From assembly GCA_900549015.1 (NCBI GenBank), contig URMH01000031.1:1-29535 (forward strand): a stretch of DNA of 29,535 bases. Direction: 5' to 3'. The notes beneath the pieces were generated by a model. It worked only from the letters and a program-made list of their open reading frames with translations. It had not been told where the DNA came from and ran no database searches. This document shows, piece after piece, positions 17,206 to 25,000 of the stretch. The stretch is from an uncultured Blautia sp. Lineage in GTDB: Bacteria; Bacillota; Clostridia; Lachnospirales; Lachnospiraceae. The number at the start of each line of letters is the position of its first letter. Position 1 is the first letter of the stretch. Position numbers and translations under genes: made by a program.

Positions 17206-17234
17206 TTGAAAGAACTATGAGAAGGTTCTATAAT
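17206..17234 (+). promoter_or_regulatory. Promoter of the TIM-barrel isomerase gene
   Basis: TTGAAA (17206-17211) and TATAAT (17229-17234) are 17 bp apart, ~38 bases before the ATG. The gene is therefore transcribed separately from the exporter. Confidence 0.85.
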
Positions 17235-17271
17235 AAACAGGAAATACAGATAAAGAAATACGAGGGCGGAT

Positions 17272-18045
17272 ATGATATATTTTACACATCTTCTAAGAGA
17301 TGAAGAAATGAGGGAAATTATAAGGAATACGGGAATGGGAATAGAGAGCATTGAATTTTCTGTTTCAGAAAATCTTGATAAGCTTCAGGAGACGATGATT
17401 TCCTATGAAAAAAGCCTTTCCTATATGGAATGTAAATCCTTTACATTTCACGGACCATTTCTCGACTTGAATCCTATGGCATATGACAGCCTGGTAAGAC
17501 GGGCAACAAAAATAAGATATGAGCAGGCATATTATGCGGCGAGAACGCTCGGAGCCGACAAAATCATATATCATAGCTGCTTTGTGCCGCAGGTTTATAT
17601 GCAGGAGGGGATTGCACAGAGGATTGCCGATTTTTATCGGGAATTTCTGGAAGATAAAGATGAGAAAATAGAGATTTTAATGGAGAATGTTTTAGATCCT
17701 GTTCCTGAGCCTTTTGTAGAGGTAGCAGAAAAAATTGAAAATGGAAATTTTGGACTTTGTCTTGATATGGGACATGCGCACTGCTATTCGAATATTTCTG
17801 TAGAAAAGTGGGCAAGGAGTCTAAAACCCCATATCCGCCATATTCATCTTCATAATAATTTCGGCAGAAAAGACAGCCATTTTGCCGCAGACTGCGGAAC
17901 AATGGACAGTCTTGCAGTACTGGATGAAATTTTTACAGGTAAAGTCTCTCCGTCCATTGCCATTGAATGCAGCACAGAAGAAGAGGTACTGCGCTCCTGG
18001 ACATGGCTAAAGGATAGAGGGTTTAAAGAGTATTTCTCTAAATAG
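17272..18045 (+). CDS. Sugar phosphate isomerase/epimerase family protein (AP endonuclease 2-like TIM barrel)
   Basis: A 257-residue TIM-barrel protein. Metal-site motifs of the family are present in order: FHGPFLDLNP (~residue 59), HSC (~102), MENV with a metal-binding Glu (~142), LCLDMGHAHC (Asp and His, ~164-170), HIHLHNN (~193-199), and AIECS with the last Glu (~231). This family includes xylose isomerase-like sugar epimerases and endonuclease IV; the size and lack of the endonuclease IV DNA-binding loops favour a sugar or inositol-type enzyme, but the substrate is unknown. It stands alone between its own promoter and terminator. The ribosome site is weak (GAGGGCGGAT). Confidence 0.85.
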   Translation: MIYFTHLLRDEEMREIIRNTGMGIESIEFSVSENLDKLQETMISYEKSLSYMECKSFTFHGPFLDLNPMAYDSLVRRATKIRYEQAYYAARTLGADKIIYHSCFVPQVYMQEGIAQRIADFYREFLEDKDEKIEILMENVLDPVPEPFVEVAEKIENGNFGLCLDMGHAHCYSNISVEKWARSLKPHIRHIHLHNNFGRKDSHFAADCGTMDSLAVLDEIFTGKVSPSIAIECSTEEEVLRSWTWLKDRGFKEYFSK

Positions 18046-18059
18046 TATTTTAATAAAAC

Positions 18060-18097
18060 AAAATGCTGCAGGCCCATTTAAAAGTCTGCAGCATTTT
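18060..18097. terminator. Bidirectional terminator
   Basis: AAAATGCTGCAG (18060-18071) pairs perfectly with CTGCAGCATTTT (18086-18097), a 12-bp stem with a 14-base loop. The A and T ends supply a U-tract on both strands, serving the two convergent genes. Confidence 0.9.
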
Positions 18098-18120
18098 GCC
18101 ATATATGTATGAAGAAGGAA

Positions 18121-19230
18121 TTATTTTACTTCGATAAGTTCATATTCACTTGTTCCAAGTCCCAGTTTTTCGGCGTGTTCAATACAGCTCTTCCAGTTGG
18201 TAGCCGGAGAAACGGCGCCGAAATGGTCATGGCCTTCGTGGTCAGCTTCACCGAGAAGTGAATTTTTAATAACAGGCTGTGCATTTACAGCATCTGCACA
18301 TGCAGTGTCAAGAGCTACCGGGTCAAATGAGGCAAAGAAGCCGACATCCGGAACAATGGCAGCGTCATTTTCTGCATGGCAGTCGCAGTATGGAGAAACG
18401 TCAATTACAAGACTGATATGGAAGTTAGGGCGTCCATCAATGACTGCTTTTGTATATTCTGCGATTTTGCAGTTTAAGATGTCGTTGGATTCATCGGAAG
18501 CAGCGAGAACAGCATCTTTTGGACAGACACCGATACATCTTCCGCAGCCGACACATTTGTCATGGTCGATGACACCTTTTCCATTTTCAAAAGAAGGTGC
18601 GTCATGGGCACAGATTTTTGCGCATCGTTTACAGCCTATGCACAAATCCTGATCGATATGCGGCTTTCCTGCGCTGTGCATTTCCATTTTTCCTGCGCGT
18701 GAGCCGCAGCCCATACCAATGTTTTTTAAAGCTCCGCCAAATCCGGTTGCCTCATGCCCCTTAAAGTGAGAAAGAGAGATAAAAATGTCGGCATCCATAA
18801 TGGCTCTTCCGATTTTTGCTTCTTTTACATATTCGCCGCCTTCTACAGGAACGTATTCTTCATCAGTTCCTTTTAAGCCGTCTGCAATTATAACGTGGCA
18901 GCCTGTTGTCAAAGGAGAAAAACCGTTTGTGTATGCAGCATCCAGATGATCCAGAGCATTTTTTCTGCCGCCTACATAAAGGGTGTTGCAGTCGGTAAGG
19001 AATGGTTTTCCGCCAAGCTCTTTTACAATGTCTGCTACTGCTTTTGCGTAATTGGGACGGAGAAATGCAAGATTTCCAGGTTCTCCGAAGTGGATTTTAA
19101 TGGCAGCATATTTTCCTTCAAAATCAATGTTGTCAATACCGGCAGCTTTAATGAGACGTTTCAGTTTATCAAGAAGTCCATTGTTAAAACCGGTACGCAG
19201 ATTTGTGTAGTAAACTTTAGATTTTTCCAT
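18121..19230 (-). CDS. DUF362 domain protein with two 4Fe-4S ferredoxin clusters
   Basis: A 369-residue protein made of a DUF362 domain interrupted by a bacterial ferredoxin module. The N-terminal DUF362 part has KIHFGEPGNLAFLRP and TDCNTLYVGGRKNALDH; the later part has ISLSHFKGHEATGFGGALKNIGMG. Two clusters follow at ~197-240: CIGCKRCAKIC and CVGCGRCIGVCPKDA. The C-terminal part contains ISPYCDCH-like and FASFDPVALD motifs. Such proteins are frequent in anaerobes and presumed to carry electrons, but no reaction is established. AGGAGG lies upstream of the start, and the minus-strand promoter TTGCTA/TATGAT (plus 19283-19288 and 19260-19265, 17 bp apart) fits. It is divergent from larE. Confidence 0.9.
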   Translation of the reverse strand: MEKSKVYYTNLRTGFNNGLLDKLKRLIKAAGIDNIDFEGKYAAIKIHFGEPGNLAFLRPNYAKAVADIVKELGGKPFLTDCNTLYVGGRKNALDHLDAAYTNGFSPLTTGCHVIIADGLKGTDEEYVPVEGGEYVKEAKIGRAIMDADIFISLSHFKGHEATGFGGALKNIGMGCGSRAGKMEMHSAGKPHIDQDLCIGCKRCAKICAHDAPSFENGKGVIDHDKCVGCGRCIGVCPKDAVLAASDESNDILNCKIAEYTKAVIDGRPNFHISLVIDVSPYCDCHAENDAAIVPDVGFFASFDPVALDTACADAVNAQPVIKNSLLGEADHEGHDHFGAVSPATNWKSCIEHAEKLGLGTSEYELIEVK

Positions 19231-19259
19231 AAGTCAGACCTCCTAAGTATCATGCTTTA

Positions 19260-19288
19260 ATCATACTCTATTTTGATGGAATTAGCAA
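19260..19288 (-). promoter_or_regulatory. Promoter of the DUF362 gene
   Basis: On the minus strand TTGCTA (plus 19283-19288) and TATGAT (plus 19260-19265) are 17 bp apart and precede AGGAGG and the start at 19230. The larE promoter on the other strand, with TAAAAT at 19300-19305, lies beside it but has no clear -35. Confidence 0.65.
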
Positions 19289-19351
19289 GAAACATATGGT
19301 AAAATAGTGTGGTTCACAGCAATGGAAAATCACAGGAAAGGACTGTGTAGA

Positions 19352-20149
19352 ATGAATAAAAAAGAGATGCTAAAAGAAAAAATAAGAGAGCTTGCAGAAG
19401 AGGATATGTGCGTGGCATTTTCGGGTGGAGTGGATTCCGGTCTTCTTCTTAAAATGGCGTGTGAGGCTTGCTCCTATACAGGGAAAAAAGTGTACGCTCT
19501 TACAATGGATACGGTTCTTCACCCGCGGGCAGATATCGATACAGCGGGGGCAGTGGCAAAGGAGATGGGAGCAGAGCATATTGTGCTTCGCATAAACGAG
19601 CTGACGGATGCCAGAATAAAAAATAATCCCAGAGAAAGATGCTATCTTTGCAAGAAGGCTTTGTATACAAAAATGAGAGAGTTTGCGTGCAAAAGAAATA
19701 TTTCTGTTTTAATAGACGGAACAAACGAAGATGATCTTCATGTATATCGCCCAGGTTTGAAAGCCGTGCGGGAGCTGGGAGTGTATACGCCTCTTGCGGA
19801 CTGCGGACTGACGAAAAAAGAAGTGCGAAAACTTGCAGGAGAATATGGGATTTCCGTGGCAGAGCGCCCGTCGTCCCCCTGTCTTGCCACGCGCCTTCCT
19901 TACGGGACGGAAATTAATCTTGCTCTTCTGGAGAAAATTGACAGAGGAGAACAGAAACTTAGAAATCTTGGCTTTGGTGATGTGAGGATTCGTGTTCATG
20001 GAACAATTCTCCGCCTGGAAATCAATCCGGAGGATTTCCCCCGTATATTAGAAAAAAGAGAGGAGATTCTTCTTAATTTAAGGGAAGTGGGCTGTCCGTA
20101 TATCACTCTTGATATAGAAGGATTTCGAAGCGGGAGCATGGATATATAA
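19352..20149 (+). CDS. larE: LarE-family ATP-dependent sulfur transferase
   Basis: A 265-residue PP-loop ATPase; start ATG 19352 follows AAAGGA and gives the MNKKEMLKEKI N-terminus. The PP-loop is FSGGVDSGLL (~21-30). RPSSPCLATRLPYG contains C177, equivalent by motif to Cys176, the sacrificial cysteine of Lactiplantibacillus plantarum LarE. Two further cysteines, C97 and C100 in RCYLCKKALY, are present, as in LarE variants reported to use an iron-sulfur cluster. LarE supplies sulfur to the nickel-pincer nucleotide cofactor of lactate racemase. No larA, larB or larC lies in this window, so the partner genes must be elsewhere or the protein serves another enzyme. Confidence 0.92.
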   Translation: MNKKEMLKEKIRELAEEDMCVAFSGGVDSGLLLKMACEACSYTGKKVYALTMDTVLHPRADIDTAGAVAKEMGAEHIVLRINELTDARIKNNPRERCYLCKKALYTKMREFACKRNISVLIDGTNEDDLHVYRPGLKAVRELGVYTPLADCGLTKKEVRKLAGEYGISVAERPSSPCLATRLPYGTEINLALLEKIDRGEQKLRNLGFGDVRIRVHGTILRLEINPEDFPRILEKREEILLNLREVGCPYITLDIEGFRSGSMDI

Positions 20150-20187
20150 AGAAACGTATCTAAAAAACATTCGTCAAGAAAAAACAC

Positions 20188-20216
20188 TTGACACCGCGCC
20201 GCAAATACGATATGAT
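20188..20216 (+). promoter_or_regulatory. Promoter of the ylxM-ffh operon
   Basis: A perfect TTGACA (20188-20193) and TATGAT (20211-20216) are spaced 17 bp apart. It is the only strong promoter seen ahead of the seven-gene run to queA. Confidence 0.88.
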
Positions 20217-20233
20217 ACCAAAGGTGATTACAA

Positions 20234-20557
20234 ATGGAAAAGTTTGTAGAGCAAACATTATTGTACGATTTTTATGGAGAGCTTCTTACCAAGCGGCAGC
20301 AGGAGGTTTATGAAAATGTTGTCCTTGAGGATTATTCTCTCAGTGAAGTTGCAGAAGATCTGGGGATCAGCCGTCAGGGGGTCCACGATATGATCAAGAG
20401 GTGCAACCGTACACTGGAAGGCTATGAGGCGAAGCTTCACCTGGTAGACAAGTTTCTGCAGATACGGGGACAGGTACAGAAGATCCACCAGCTTGCAGAA
20501 CAGTATAAAGCCGAAGATATAGCGGCGATTTCCAATGTGATATTAGAGGAGTTATAG
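20234..20557 (+). CDS. ylxM: YlxM/p13 family DNA-binding protein
   Basis: A 107-residue protein that is mostly a sigma-70 region 4-like helix-turn-helix: LLTKRQQEVYENVVLEDYSLSEVAEDLGISRQGVHDMIKR at residues ~18-57. Members of this family stand immediately upstream of ffh in Firmicutes and stimulate or modulate the signal recognition particle system; direct DNA binding is inferred from the fold. It is 3 bases from ffh, which confirms the call. The C-terminal ~40 residues look like an amphipathic coiled helix. The ribosome site is AAAGGTGA. Confidence 0.93.
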   Translation: MEKFVEQTLLYDFYGELLTKRQQEVYENVVLEDYSLSEVAEDLGISRQGVHDMIKRCNRTLEGYEAKLHLVDKFLQIRGQVQKIHQLAEQYKAEDIAAISNVILEEL

Positions 20558-20560
20558 CAG

Positions 20561-21907
20561 ATGGCATTTGAGAGCTTGACAGAGAAACTACAGAATGTAT
20601 TTAAGAAACTTCGGAGCAAGGGGCGTCTTACAGAGGAAGATGTAAAAATTGCACTGAAGGAAGTAAAGATGGCTCTTCTGGAAGCGGATGTAAATTTTAA
20701 AGTTGTAAAACAGTTTACAAAAGCAGTTCAGGAACGGGCAGTGGGACAGGACGTAATGAACGGACTGAACCCGGGACAGATGGTAATTAAAATTGTAAAC
20801 GACGAGCTTGTAAATCTTATGGGAAGCGAGACAACAGAACTTCCGATCAAGCCTGGCAATGAAATTACCGTTTTGATGATGGCTGGTCTTCAGGGTGCAG
20901 GTAAGACAACAACAGTTGTCAAGCTTGCAGGTAAGTTAAAATCCAAGGGAAAGAAACCTCTTCTTGTAGCCTGTGACGTATATCGTCCGGCTGCAATCAC
21001 ACAGCTGCAGGTAAACGGCGAGAAGCAGGGTGTGGAAGTCTTTTCTATGGGAGATAAACAGAAGCCGGTAGATATTGCAAAGGCAGCCATTGAACATGCA
21101 AAATCCAACCAGCAGAATGTTGTTCTGATCGATACGGCGGGACGTCTTCATATTGATGAAAACATGATGCAGGAGCTTGCGGATATTAAAGCGAATGTCC
21201 AGGTGGACGCTACGATTCTTGTAGTAGATGCCATGACCGGACAGGACGCAGTAAATGTGGCAAAGACATTTACGGAGAAAGTCGGCATTGACGGTGTGAT
21301 CCTCACAAAAATGGACGGCGATACACGAGGCGGAGCAGCGCTTTCTATTAAAGCTGTGACAGGAAAACCACTTCTTTATGTGGGAATGGGTGAAAAACTT
21401 TCCGATCTGGAACAGTTTTATCCAGAGCGTATGGCGTCCAGAATCCTGGGAATGGGCGATGTGATGAGCCTTATTGAGAAGGTGGAAGCGTCAGTTGACC
21501 AGGAGCAGGCACAGGAAATGCAGAAGAAGTTAAAGAAAATGGACTTTGACTTCAACGATTATCTGACCAGTATGGAGCAGATGAACAAGATGGGCGGCTT
21601 TGGAAGTATTTTAAGTATGCTTCCGGGTGTTGGCAGCAAGGTAAAAGAACTGGAAGGCATGATCGATGAAAAGGCAATGGACCGGACAAAATCCATTATA
21701 CTTTCCATGACGGCGCAGGAGAGAAGCAATCCTTCTATCCTTAATATTTCCAGAAAGAACCGTATTGCAAAAGGCGCAGGCGTAGATGTGTCAGAGGTAA
21801 ACCGTCTTGTAAAGCAGTTTGAACAGAGTAAGAAAATGATGAAACAGATGCCCGGCTTAATGGGTGGCAAAGTTGGCAAAAGAGGCGGCTTCAAGCTTCC
21901 TTTTTAA
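20561..21907 (+). CDS. ffh: Signal recognition particle protein Ffh
   Basis: A 448-residue SRP54 homologue of standard length. The N domain is helical; the G domain has GLQGAGKTTT (G1), DTAGRLHID (G3), TKMDGDTRGG (G4), and GMGEKLSDLEQF. The Met-rich M domain (~300-448) includes the 4.5S RNA-binding helices and ends in a GKVGKRGGFKLPF basic tail. It binds signal sequences at the ribosome and docks with FtsY at the membrane. It is translated from a site inside or just after ylxM and is followed by rpsP after 46 bases with no terminator. Confidence 0.97.
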   Translation: MAFESLTEKLQNVFKKLRSKGRLTEEDVKIALKEVKMALLEADVNFKVVKQFTKAVQERAVGQDVMNGLNPGQMVIKIVNDELVNLMGSETTELPIKPGNEITVLMMAGLQGAGKTTTVVKLAGKLKSKGKKPLLVACDVYRPAAITQLQVNGEKQGVEVFSMGDKQKPVDIAKAAIEHAKSNQQNVVLIDTAGRLHIDENMMQELADIKANVQVDATILVVDAMTGQDAVNVAKTFTEKVGIDGVILTKMDGDTRGGAALSIKAVTGKPLLYVGMGEKLSDLEQFYPERMASRILGMGDVMSLIEKVEASVDQEQAQEMQKKLKKMDFDFNDYLTSMEQMNKMGGFGSILSMLPGVGSKVKELEGMIDEKAMDRTKSIILSMTAQERSNPSILNISRKNRIAKGAGVDVSEVNRLVKQFEQSKKMMKQMPGLMGGKVGKRGGFKLPF

Positions 21908-21953
21908 GATAAATTCAAAACAAAGAAAAGATAATTAATGGAGGAAAACAAAA

Positions 21954-22199
21954 ATGGCAGTAAAAATCAGATTAAGAAGAATGGGACAGAAGAAAGCACC
22001 TTTTTATAGAATCGTGGTTGCAGATTCCCGTTGCAAACGTGATGGAAGATGTATCGCAGAAATCGGAACATACGATCCAAACTGTGATCCAAGCGTATAC
22101 AAAGTAGACGAAGAAGCAGCAAAAAAATGGCTTGCAGCAGGCGCTCAGCCAACAGAGGTAGTTGCAAAGATCTTCAAAATTGCCGGAATTGAAAAATAA
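21954..22199 (+). CDS. rpsP: 30S ribosomal protein S16
   Basis: An 81-residue basic protein with the conserved N-terminus AVKIRLRRMGQKKAPFYRIVVADSR and IGTYDP. Length and sequence are normal for bacterial S16, which is needed for early 30S assembly. TGGAGGAAAAC precedes the ATG. It continues the SRP operon into ribosome-maturation genes. Confidence 0.98.
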   Translation: MAVKIRLRRMGQKKAPFYRIVVADSRCKRDGRCIAEIGTYDPNCDPSVYKVDEEAAKKWLAAGAQPTEVVAKIFKIAGIEK

Positions 22200-22226
22200 G
22201 AAGTACCGGAAAAGGTATTTCTGTGA

Positions 22227-22254
22227 CACTCCCTAATGGGAGGTCAGGGAGGTG
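22227..22254 (+). promoter_or_regulatory. Possible ribosome-site-masking RNA structure before khpA
   Basis: CTCCC-TAAT-GGGAG (22229-22242) is a small hairpin. Alternatively CACTCCCT (22227-22234) can pair with the khpA ribosome site AGGGAGGTG (22246-22254). The two pairings exclude each other, giving open and closed states of the khpA site. This is seen in sequence only; no function is shown. Confidence 0.35.
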
Positions 22255-22258
22255 TGTA

Positions 22259-22489
22259 ATGAAGGAATTAGTAGAAGTAATTGCAAAATCTCTTGTTGAA
22301 AATCCGGATGAAGTAGTTGTTACAGAAACAGAAAAAGAAGACGCTATTGTAATTGAGCTGAAGGTTGGTTCTGCAGATATGGGAAAAGTGATCGGCCGTC
22401 AGGGAAGAATTGCAAAAGCAATCCGTACTGTGGTAAAGGCAGCTTCTTCCAAAAGCAGCAAAAAAGTGATTGTAGATATTCTGCAATGA
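22259..22489 (+). CDS. khpA: KH-domain RNA-binding protein KhpA (YlqC)
   Basis: A 76-residue single KH-domain protein. ATG 22259 follows AGGGAGG at good spacing; a reading from 22223 would add 12 residues that are not KH-like. The GxxG loop is IGRQGR (~49-54). KhpA acts with KhpB (Jag) as a global RNA-binding factor in Firmicutes, affecting cell wall and division in streptococci. Its place between rpsP and rimM is the usual one. Confidence 0.95.
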   Translation: MKELVEVIAKSLVENPDEVVVTETEKEDAIVIELKVGSADMGKVIGRQGRIAKAIRTVVKAASSKSSKKVIVDILQ

Positions 22490-22497
22490 AAATAAGG

Positions 22498-22528
22498 ATC
22501 AGGAGCTGTGGAGTCCATAGCTCCTGAT
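22498..22528 (+). terminator. 14-bp hairpin between khpA and rimM
   Basis: ATCAGGAGCTGTGG (22498-22511) pairs with CCATAGCTCCTGAT (22515-22528), with one G-T wobble and a 3-base loop. The following TTTAGTCTTAAAG is a poor U-tract. It could be a partial terminator setting lower expression of rimM, trmD and queA, or a processing site. Confidence 0.65.
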
Positions 22529-22553
22529 TTAGTCTTAAAGGGAGTTTTATTAC

Positions 22554-23060
22554 ATGGAAGATTTATTAAAGGTAGGGGTGATCACAACCACCCACGGTGT
22601 TCGCGGAGAAGTAAAGGTTTTTCCGACAACAGATGAGGCGGAGCGTTTCCTGGAGCTTGATTATGTACTTCTCGATACAGGACGCGAGCTTAAAAGACTG
22701 GAAATTCAGAATGTAAAATTTTTTAAAAATCTTGCAATCCTGAAATTTAAAGGGATTGATAATATAAACGATATAGAAATGTACAAGGGAAGAGATCTGT
22801 GGATTCCGAGAGAAGAAGGTCAGGAACTCTCTGAGGGCGAGTATTACGTGGCAGACCTGATCGGTATGAATGTTCTTCTTGAGGACGGAACGGTTTTCGG
22901 AACACTGAAAGATGTAATGGAAACAGGGGCAAACGATGTCTATGTGATTGATACAAAAGATAAAGGAGAAGTTCTTCTTCCTGCGATCCGGGAGTGTATT
23001 CTGGACGTAAATGTGGAGGAGAACACCATGACAGTACATTTGATGAAGGGACTTTTATAA
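22554..23060 (+). CDS. rimM: Ribosome maturation factor RimM
   Basis: A 168-residue protein. The N-terminal RimM domain has LKVGVITTTHGVRGEVKVFPTTD (residues ~5-27); the C-terminal PRC-barrel-like half has YYVADLIGMNV and the VLLPAIRECILDVN segment. RimM assists 16S processing and binds S19 in the 30S head. It ends directly at the trmD start with no gap (TAA then ATG), which indicates translational coupling. The ribosome site is AGGGAGTTT. Confidence 0.96.
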   Translation: MEDLLKVGVITTTHGVRGEVKVFPTTDEAERFLELDYVLLDTGRELKRLEIQNVKFFKNLAILKFKGIDNINDIEMYKGRDLWIPREEGQELSEGEYYVADLIGMNVLLEDGTVFGTLKDVMETGANDVYVIDTKDKGEVLLPAIRECILDVNVEENTMTVHLMKGLL

Positions 23061-23825
23061 ATGAATTTTCATGTATTGACGTTGTTTCCGGAAATGATTG
23101 CAAACGGAATGAATACAAGTATTACAGGGAGAGCCATAGCAAACGGGTATCTCAGCCTGGAAGCTGTAAATATCCGGGATTTTGCTTTTAACAAGCATCA
23201 GAAGGTGGACGATTATCCTTATGGCGGCGGCGCAGGAATGCTGATGCAGGCAGAGCCTGTATATCTTGCGTGGCAGTCCATTGCGGAAAAAACAGGAAAG
23301 AAACCGCGAACTATATTTCTGACCCCTCAGGGAAAAGTATTTAACCAGGGTATGGCAAAAGAGTTTGCTCTGGAAGAAGATCTTGTCTTTCTCTGCGGGC
23401 ATTATGAGGGGATTGATGAGAGAGTGCTGGAAGAAATCGTAACCGATTACGTCTCCATTGGAGACTATGTTCTCACAGGGGGAGAGCTTCCGGCAATGGT
23501 TATGATGGATTCCATTTCCCGCATGGTTCCGGGCGTATTAAGCAATCAGGAATCCGGCGAGACGGAATCTTTTGCGGGAAATCTTCTGGAATATCCTCAG
23601 TACAGCCGACCGGAAACATGGAACGGAAAGAAAGTTCCGGAGGTTTTGCTGTCCGGTCATCATGCAAATATTGAAAAGTGGAGAAGAGAGCAGTCCATTA
23701 TCCGAACAGCAAAATGGCGCCCCGACCTTCTGAAAAAAGCAGACCTTACAAATAAAGAATGGAATTTTGTGCGCCAGCTTCGAAAACAGTGGAAAGAAGA
23801 AGCAGACGGAGAAACAGGAGAATAA
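23061..23825 (+). CDS. trmD: tRNA (guanine37-N1)-methyltransferase TrmD
   Basis: A 254-residue SPOUT-fold enzyme. Signature segments are FHVLTLFPEM (~3-12), DDYPYGGGAGM (~52-62), LCGHYEGIDERV and SIGDYVLTGGELPAM, which form the SAM-binding trefoil knot, and the C-terminal GHHANIEKWRREQS. It makes m1G37 in tRNA, which prevents +1 frameshifts. It follows rimM without a gap. In most Firmicutes rplS comes next; here queA does, three bases after the stop. Confidence 0.97.
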   Translation: MNFHVLTLFPEMIANGMNTSITGRAIANGYLSLEAVNIRDFAFNKHQKVDDYPYGGGAGMLMQAEPVYLAWQSIAEKTGKKPRTIFLTPQGKVFNQGMAKEFALEEDLVFLCGHYEGIDERVLEEIVTDYVSIGDYVLTGGELPAMVMMDSISRMVPGVLSNQESGETESFAGNLLEYPQYSRPETWNGKKVPEVLLSGHHANIEKWRREQSIIRTAKWRPDLLKKADLTNKEWNFVRQLRKQWKEEADGETGE

Positions 23826-23828
23826 CAT

Positions 23829-24854
23829 ATGAGAACAGCAGATTTTTATTACGATCTTCCACAGGAACTCATTGCACAGGATCCGTTGGAAGACAGAAGT
23901 TCCTCCAGACTGATGCACCTGTCTCTGGAGGATGGAAGCATAGAACACCGCCATTTTACAGATATTCTGGAATACTTAAAAGAAGGGGACTGCCTTGTAA
24001 TTAATGATACAAAAGTAATCCCAGCAAGACTTTACGGACATAAGGCAGATACAGGCGCAGTCATCGAAATCCTTCTTCTGAAAAGAAGGGAAAACGACAT
24101 CTGGGAATGCCTTGTAAAGCCAGGAAAAAAGGCGCGTCCGGGAGCAAAGATCACATTTGGAGACGGAATCCTGACAGGAGAGGTTCTTGACGTTGTGGAA
24201 GAAGGAAACCGCCTGATCCAGTTCCATTATGATGGGATTTTTGAAGAAATTTTAGATAAGCTGGGAGAAATGCCGCTTCCCCCTTATATTACTCATAAAT
24301 TACAGGATAAAAACCGTTATCAGACAGTATATGCAAAAAATGAAGGCTCTGCAGCAGCGCCTACAGCAGGACTTCACTTTACAAAAGAGCTTCTTGAAAA
24401 AGTGGAAAAAATGGGAGTGAAAATCGCCCATGTAACCCTTCATGTAGGTCTTGGAACCTTCCGCCCAGTTAAGGTAGATGATGTGGAAAATCACCACATG
24501 CATTCAGAGTTTTACGTTGTGGAGGAAGATCAGGCAGAGCTTATTAATCAGACAAAGAAAAACGGCGGTCGGGTAATTTCAGTTGGAACCACAAGCTGTC
24601 GTACTCTGGAATCTGCCACAGGAGAGGACGGAGTTTTAAAAGCGGGAAGCGGCTGGACGGAAATTTTTATTTATCCGGGATATAAATTCAAGATGATAGA
24701 CGGACTGATCACAAACTTTCATCTTCCGGAGTCTACACTTCTTATGCTTGTGTCAGCTCTTGCCGGAAAAGAAAATATTATGAAGGCTTATGAGGAGGCT
24801 GTAAAGGAAAGGTATCGTTTTTTCTCGTTTGGGGATGCGATGTTGATTCTTTAA
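23829..24854 (+). CDS. queA: S-adenosylmethionine:tRNA ribosyltransferase-isomerase QueA
   Basis: A 341-residue protein of standard QueA length. Conserved parts are YDLPQELIAQDPLEDRSSSRLM at the N-terminus, NDTKVIPARLYG, EGSAAAPTAGLHFT (~180), HVTLHVGLGTFRPVK, and the C-terminal TNFHLPESTLLMLVSA. It transfers the ribose of SAM to preQ1 in tRNA, the penultimate step of queuosine formation. It starts three bases after trmD, so it is coupled to the tRNA-methylation gene. No tgt gene follows in this window; the pathway partner must be elsewhere. Confidence 0.97.
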   Translation: MRTADFYYDLPQELIAQDPLEDRSSSRLMHLSLEDGSIEHRHFTDILEYLKEGDCLVINDTKVIPARLYGHKADTGAVIEILLLKRRENDIWECLVKPGKKARPGAKITFGDGILTGEVLDVVEEGNRLIQFHYDGIFEEILDKLGEMPLPPYITHKLQDKNRYQTVYAKNEGSAAAPTAGLHFTKELLEKVEKMGVKIAHVTLHVGLGTFRPVKVDDVENHHMHSEFYVVEEDQAELINQTKKNGGRVISVGTTSCRTLESATGEDGVLKAGSGWTEIFIYPGYKFKMIDGLITNFHLPESTLLMLVSALAGKENIMKAYEEAVKERYRFFSFGDAMLIL

Positions 24855-24855
24855 G

Positions 24856-25000
24856 AAAGGCTCTTAGGGGATATACTTATGGCAATTAAGGAAACAGCCG
24901 GTCTCGCAGGCGTATCCAGCGCCGCTGTATTCAGATGAGTGACAGGTACTTTCAGAAAATGGGTATCAATCATAGACAACAGTTCGTAAAAAGAGCCTTT
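24856..25000. repeat. 10-bp inverted repeat flanking the LacI remnant
   Basis: AAAGGCTCTT (24856-24865) and AAGAGCCTTT (24991-25000) are perfect inverted copies 125 bp apart, starting one base after the queA stop. They may be the two arms of an old queA terminator separated by inserted DNA, or the ends of a small insertion. Confidence 0.5.
24879..24990 (+). pseudogene. Remnant of a LacI-family regulator N-terminus
   Basis: The frame from ATG 24879 reads MAIKETAGLAGVSSAAVFR and then stops at 24936-24938. This matches the first ~19 residues of a LacI-type HTH (MxTIKDIAxxAGVSxATVSR), with one substitution in the recognition helix (F for S). Nothing beyond resembles the rest of the family, so over 90% of the gene is gone. 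A ribosome-site-like TTAGGGGATAT precedes it. It is best read as a deletion relic. A functional 19-residue peptide is unlikely, because half an HTH does not fold. Confidence 0.6.

Noticed and set aside
19307..19351. A longer larE start at 19307
   Set aside because: It overlaps the likely -10 region, lacks a ribosome site, and adds residues unlike LarE; ATG 19352 has AAAGGA upstream.
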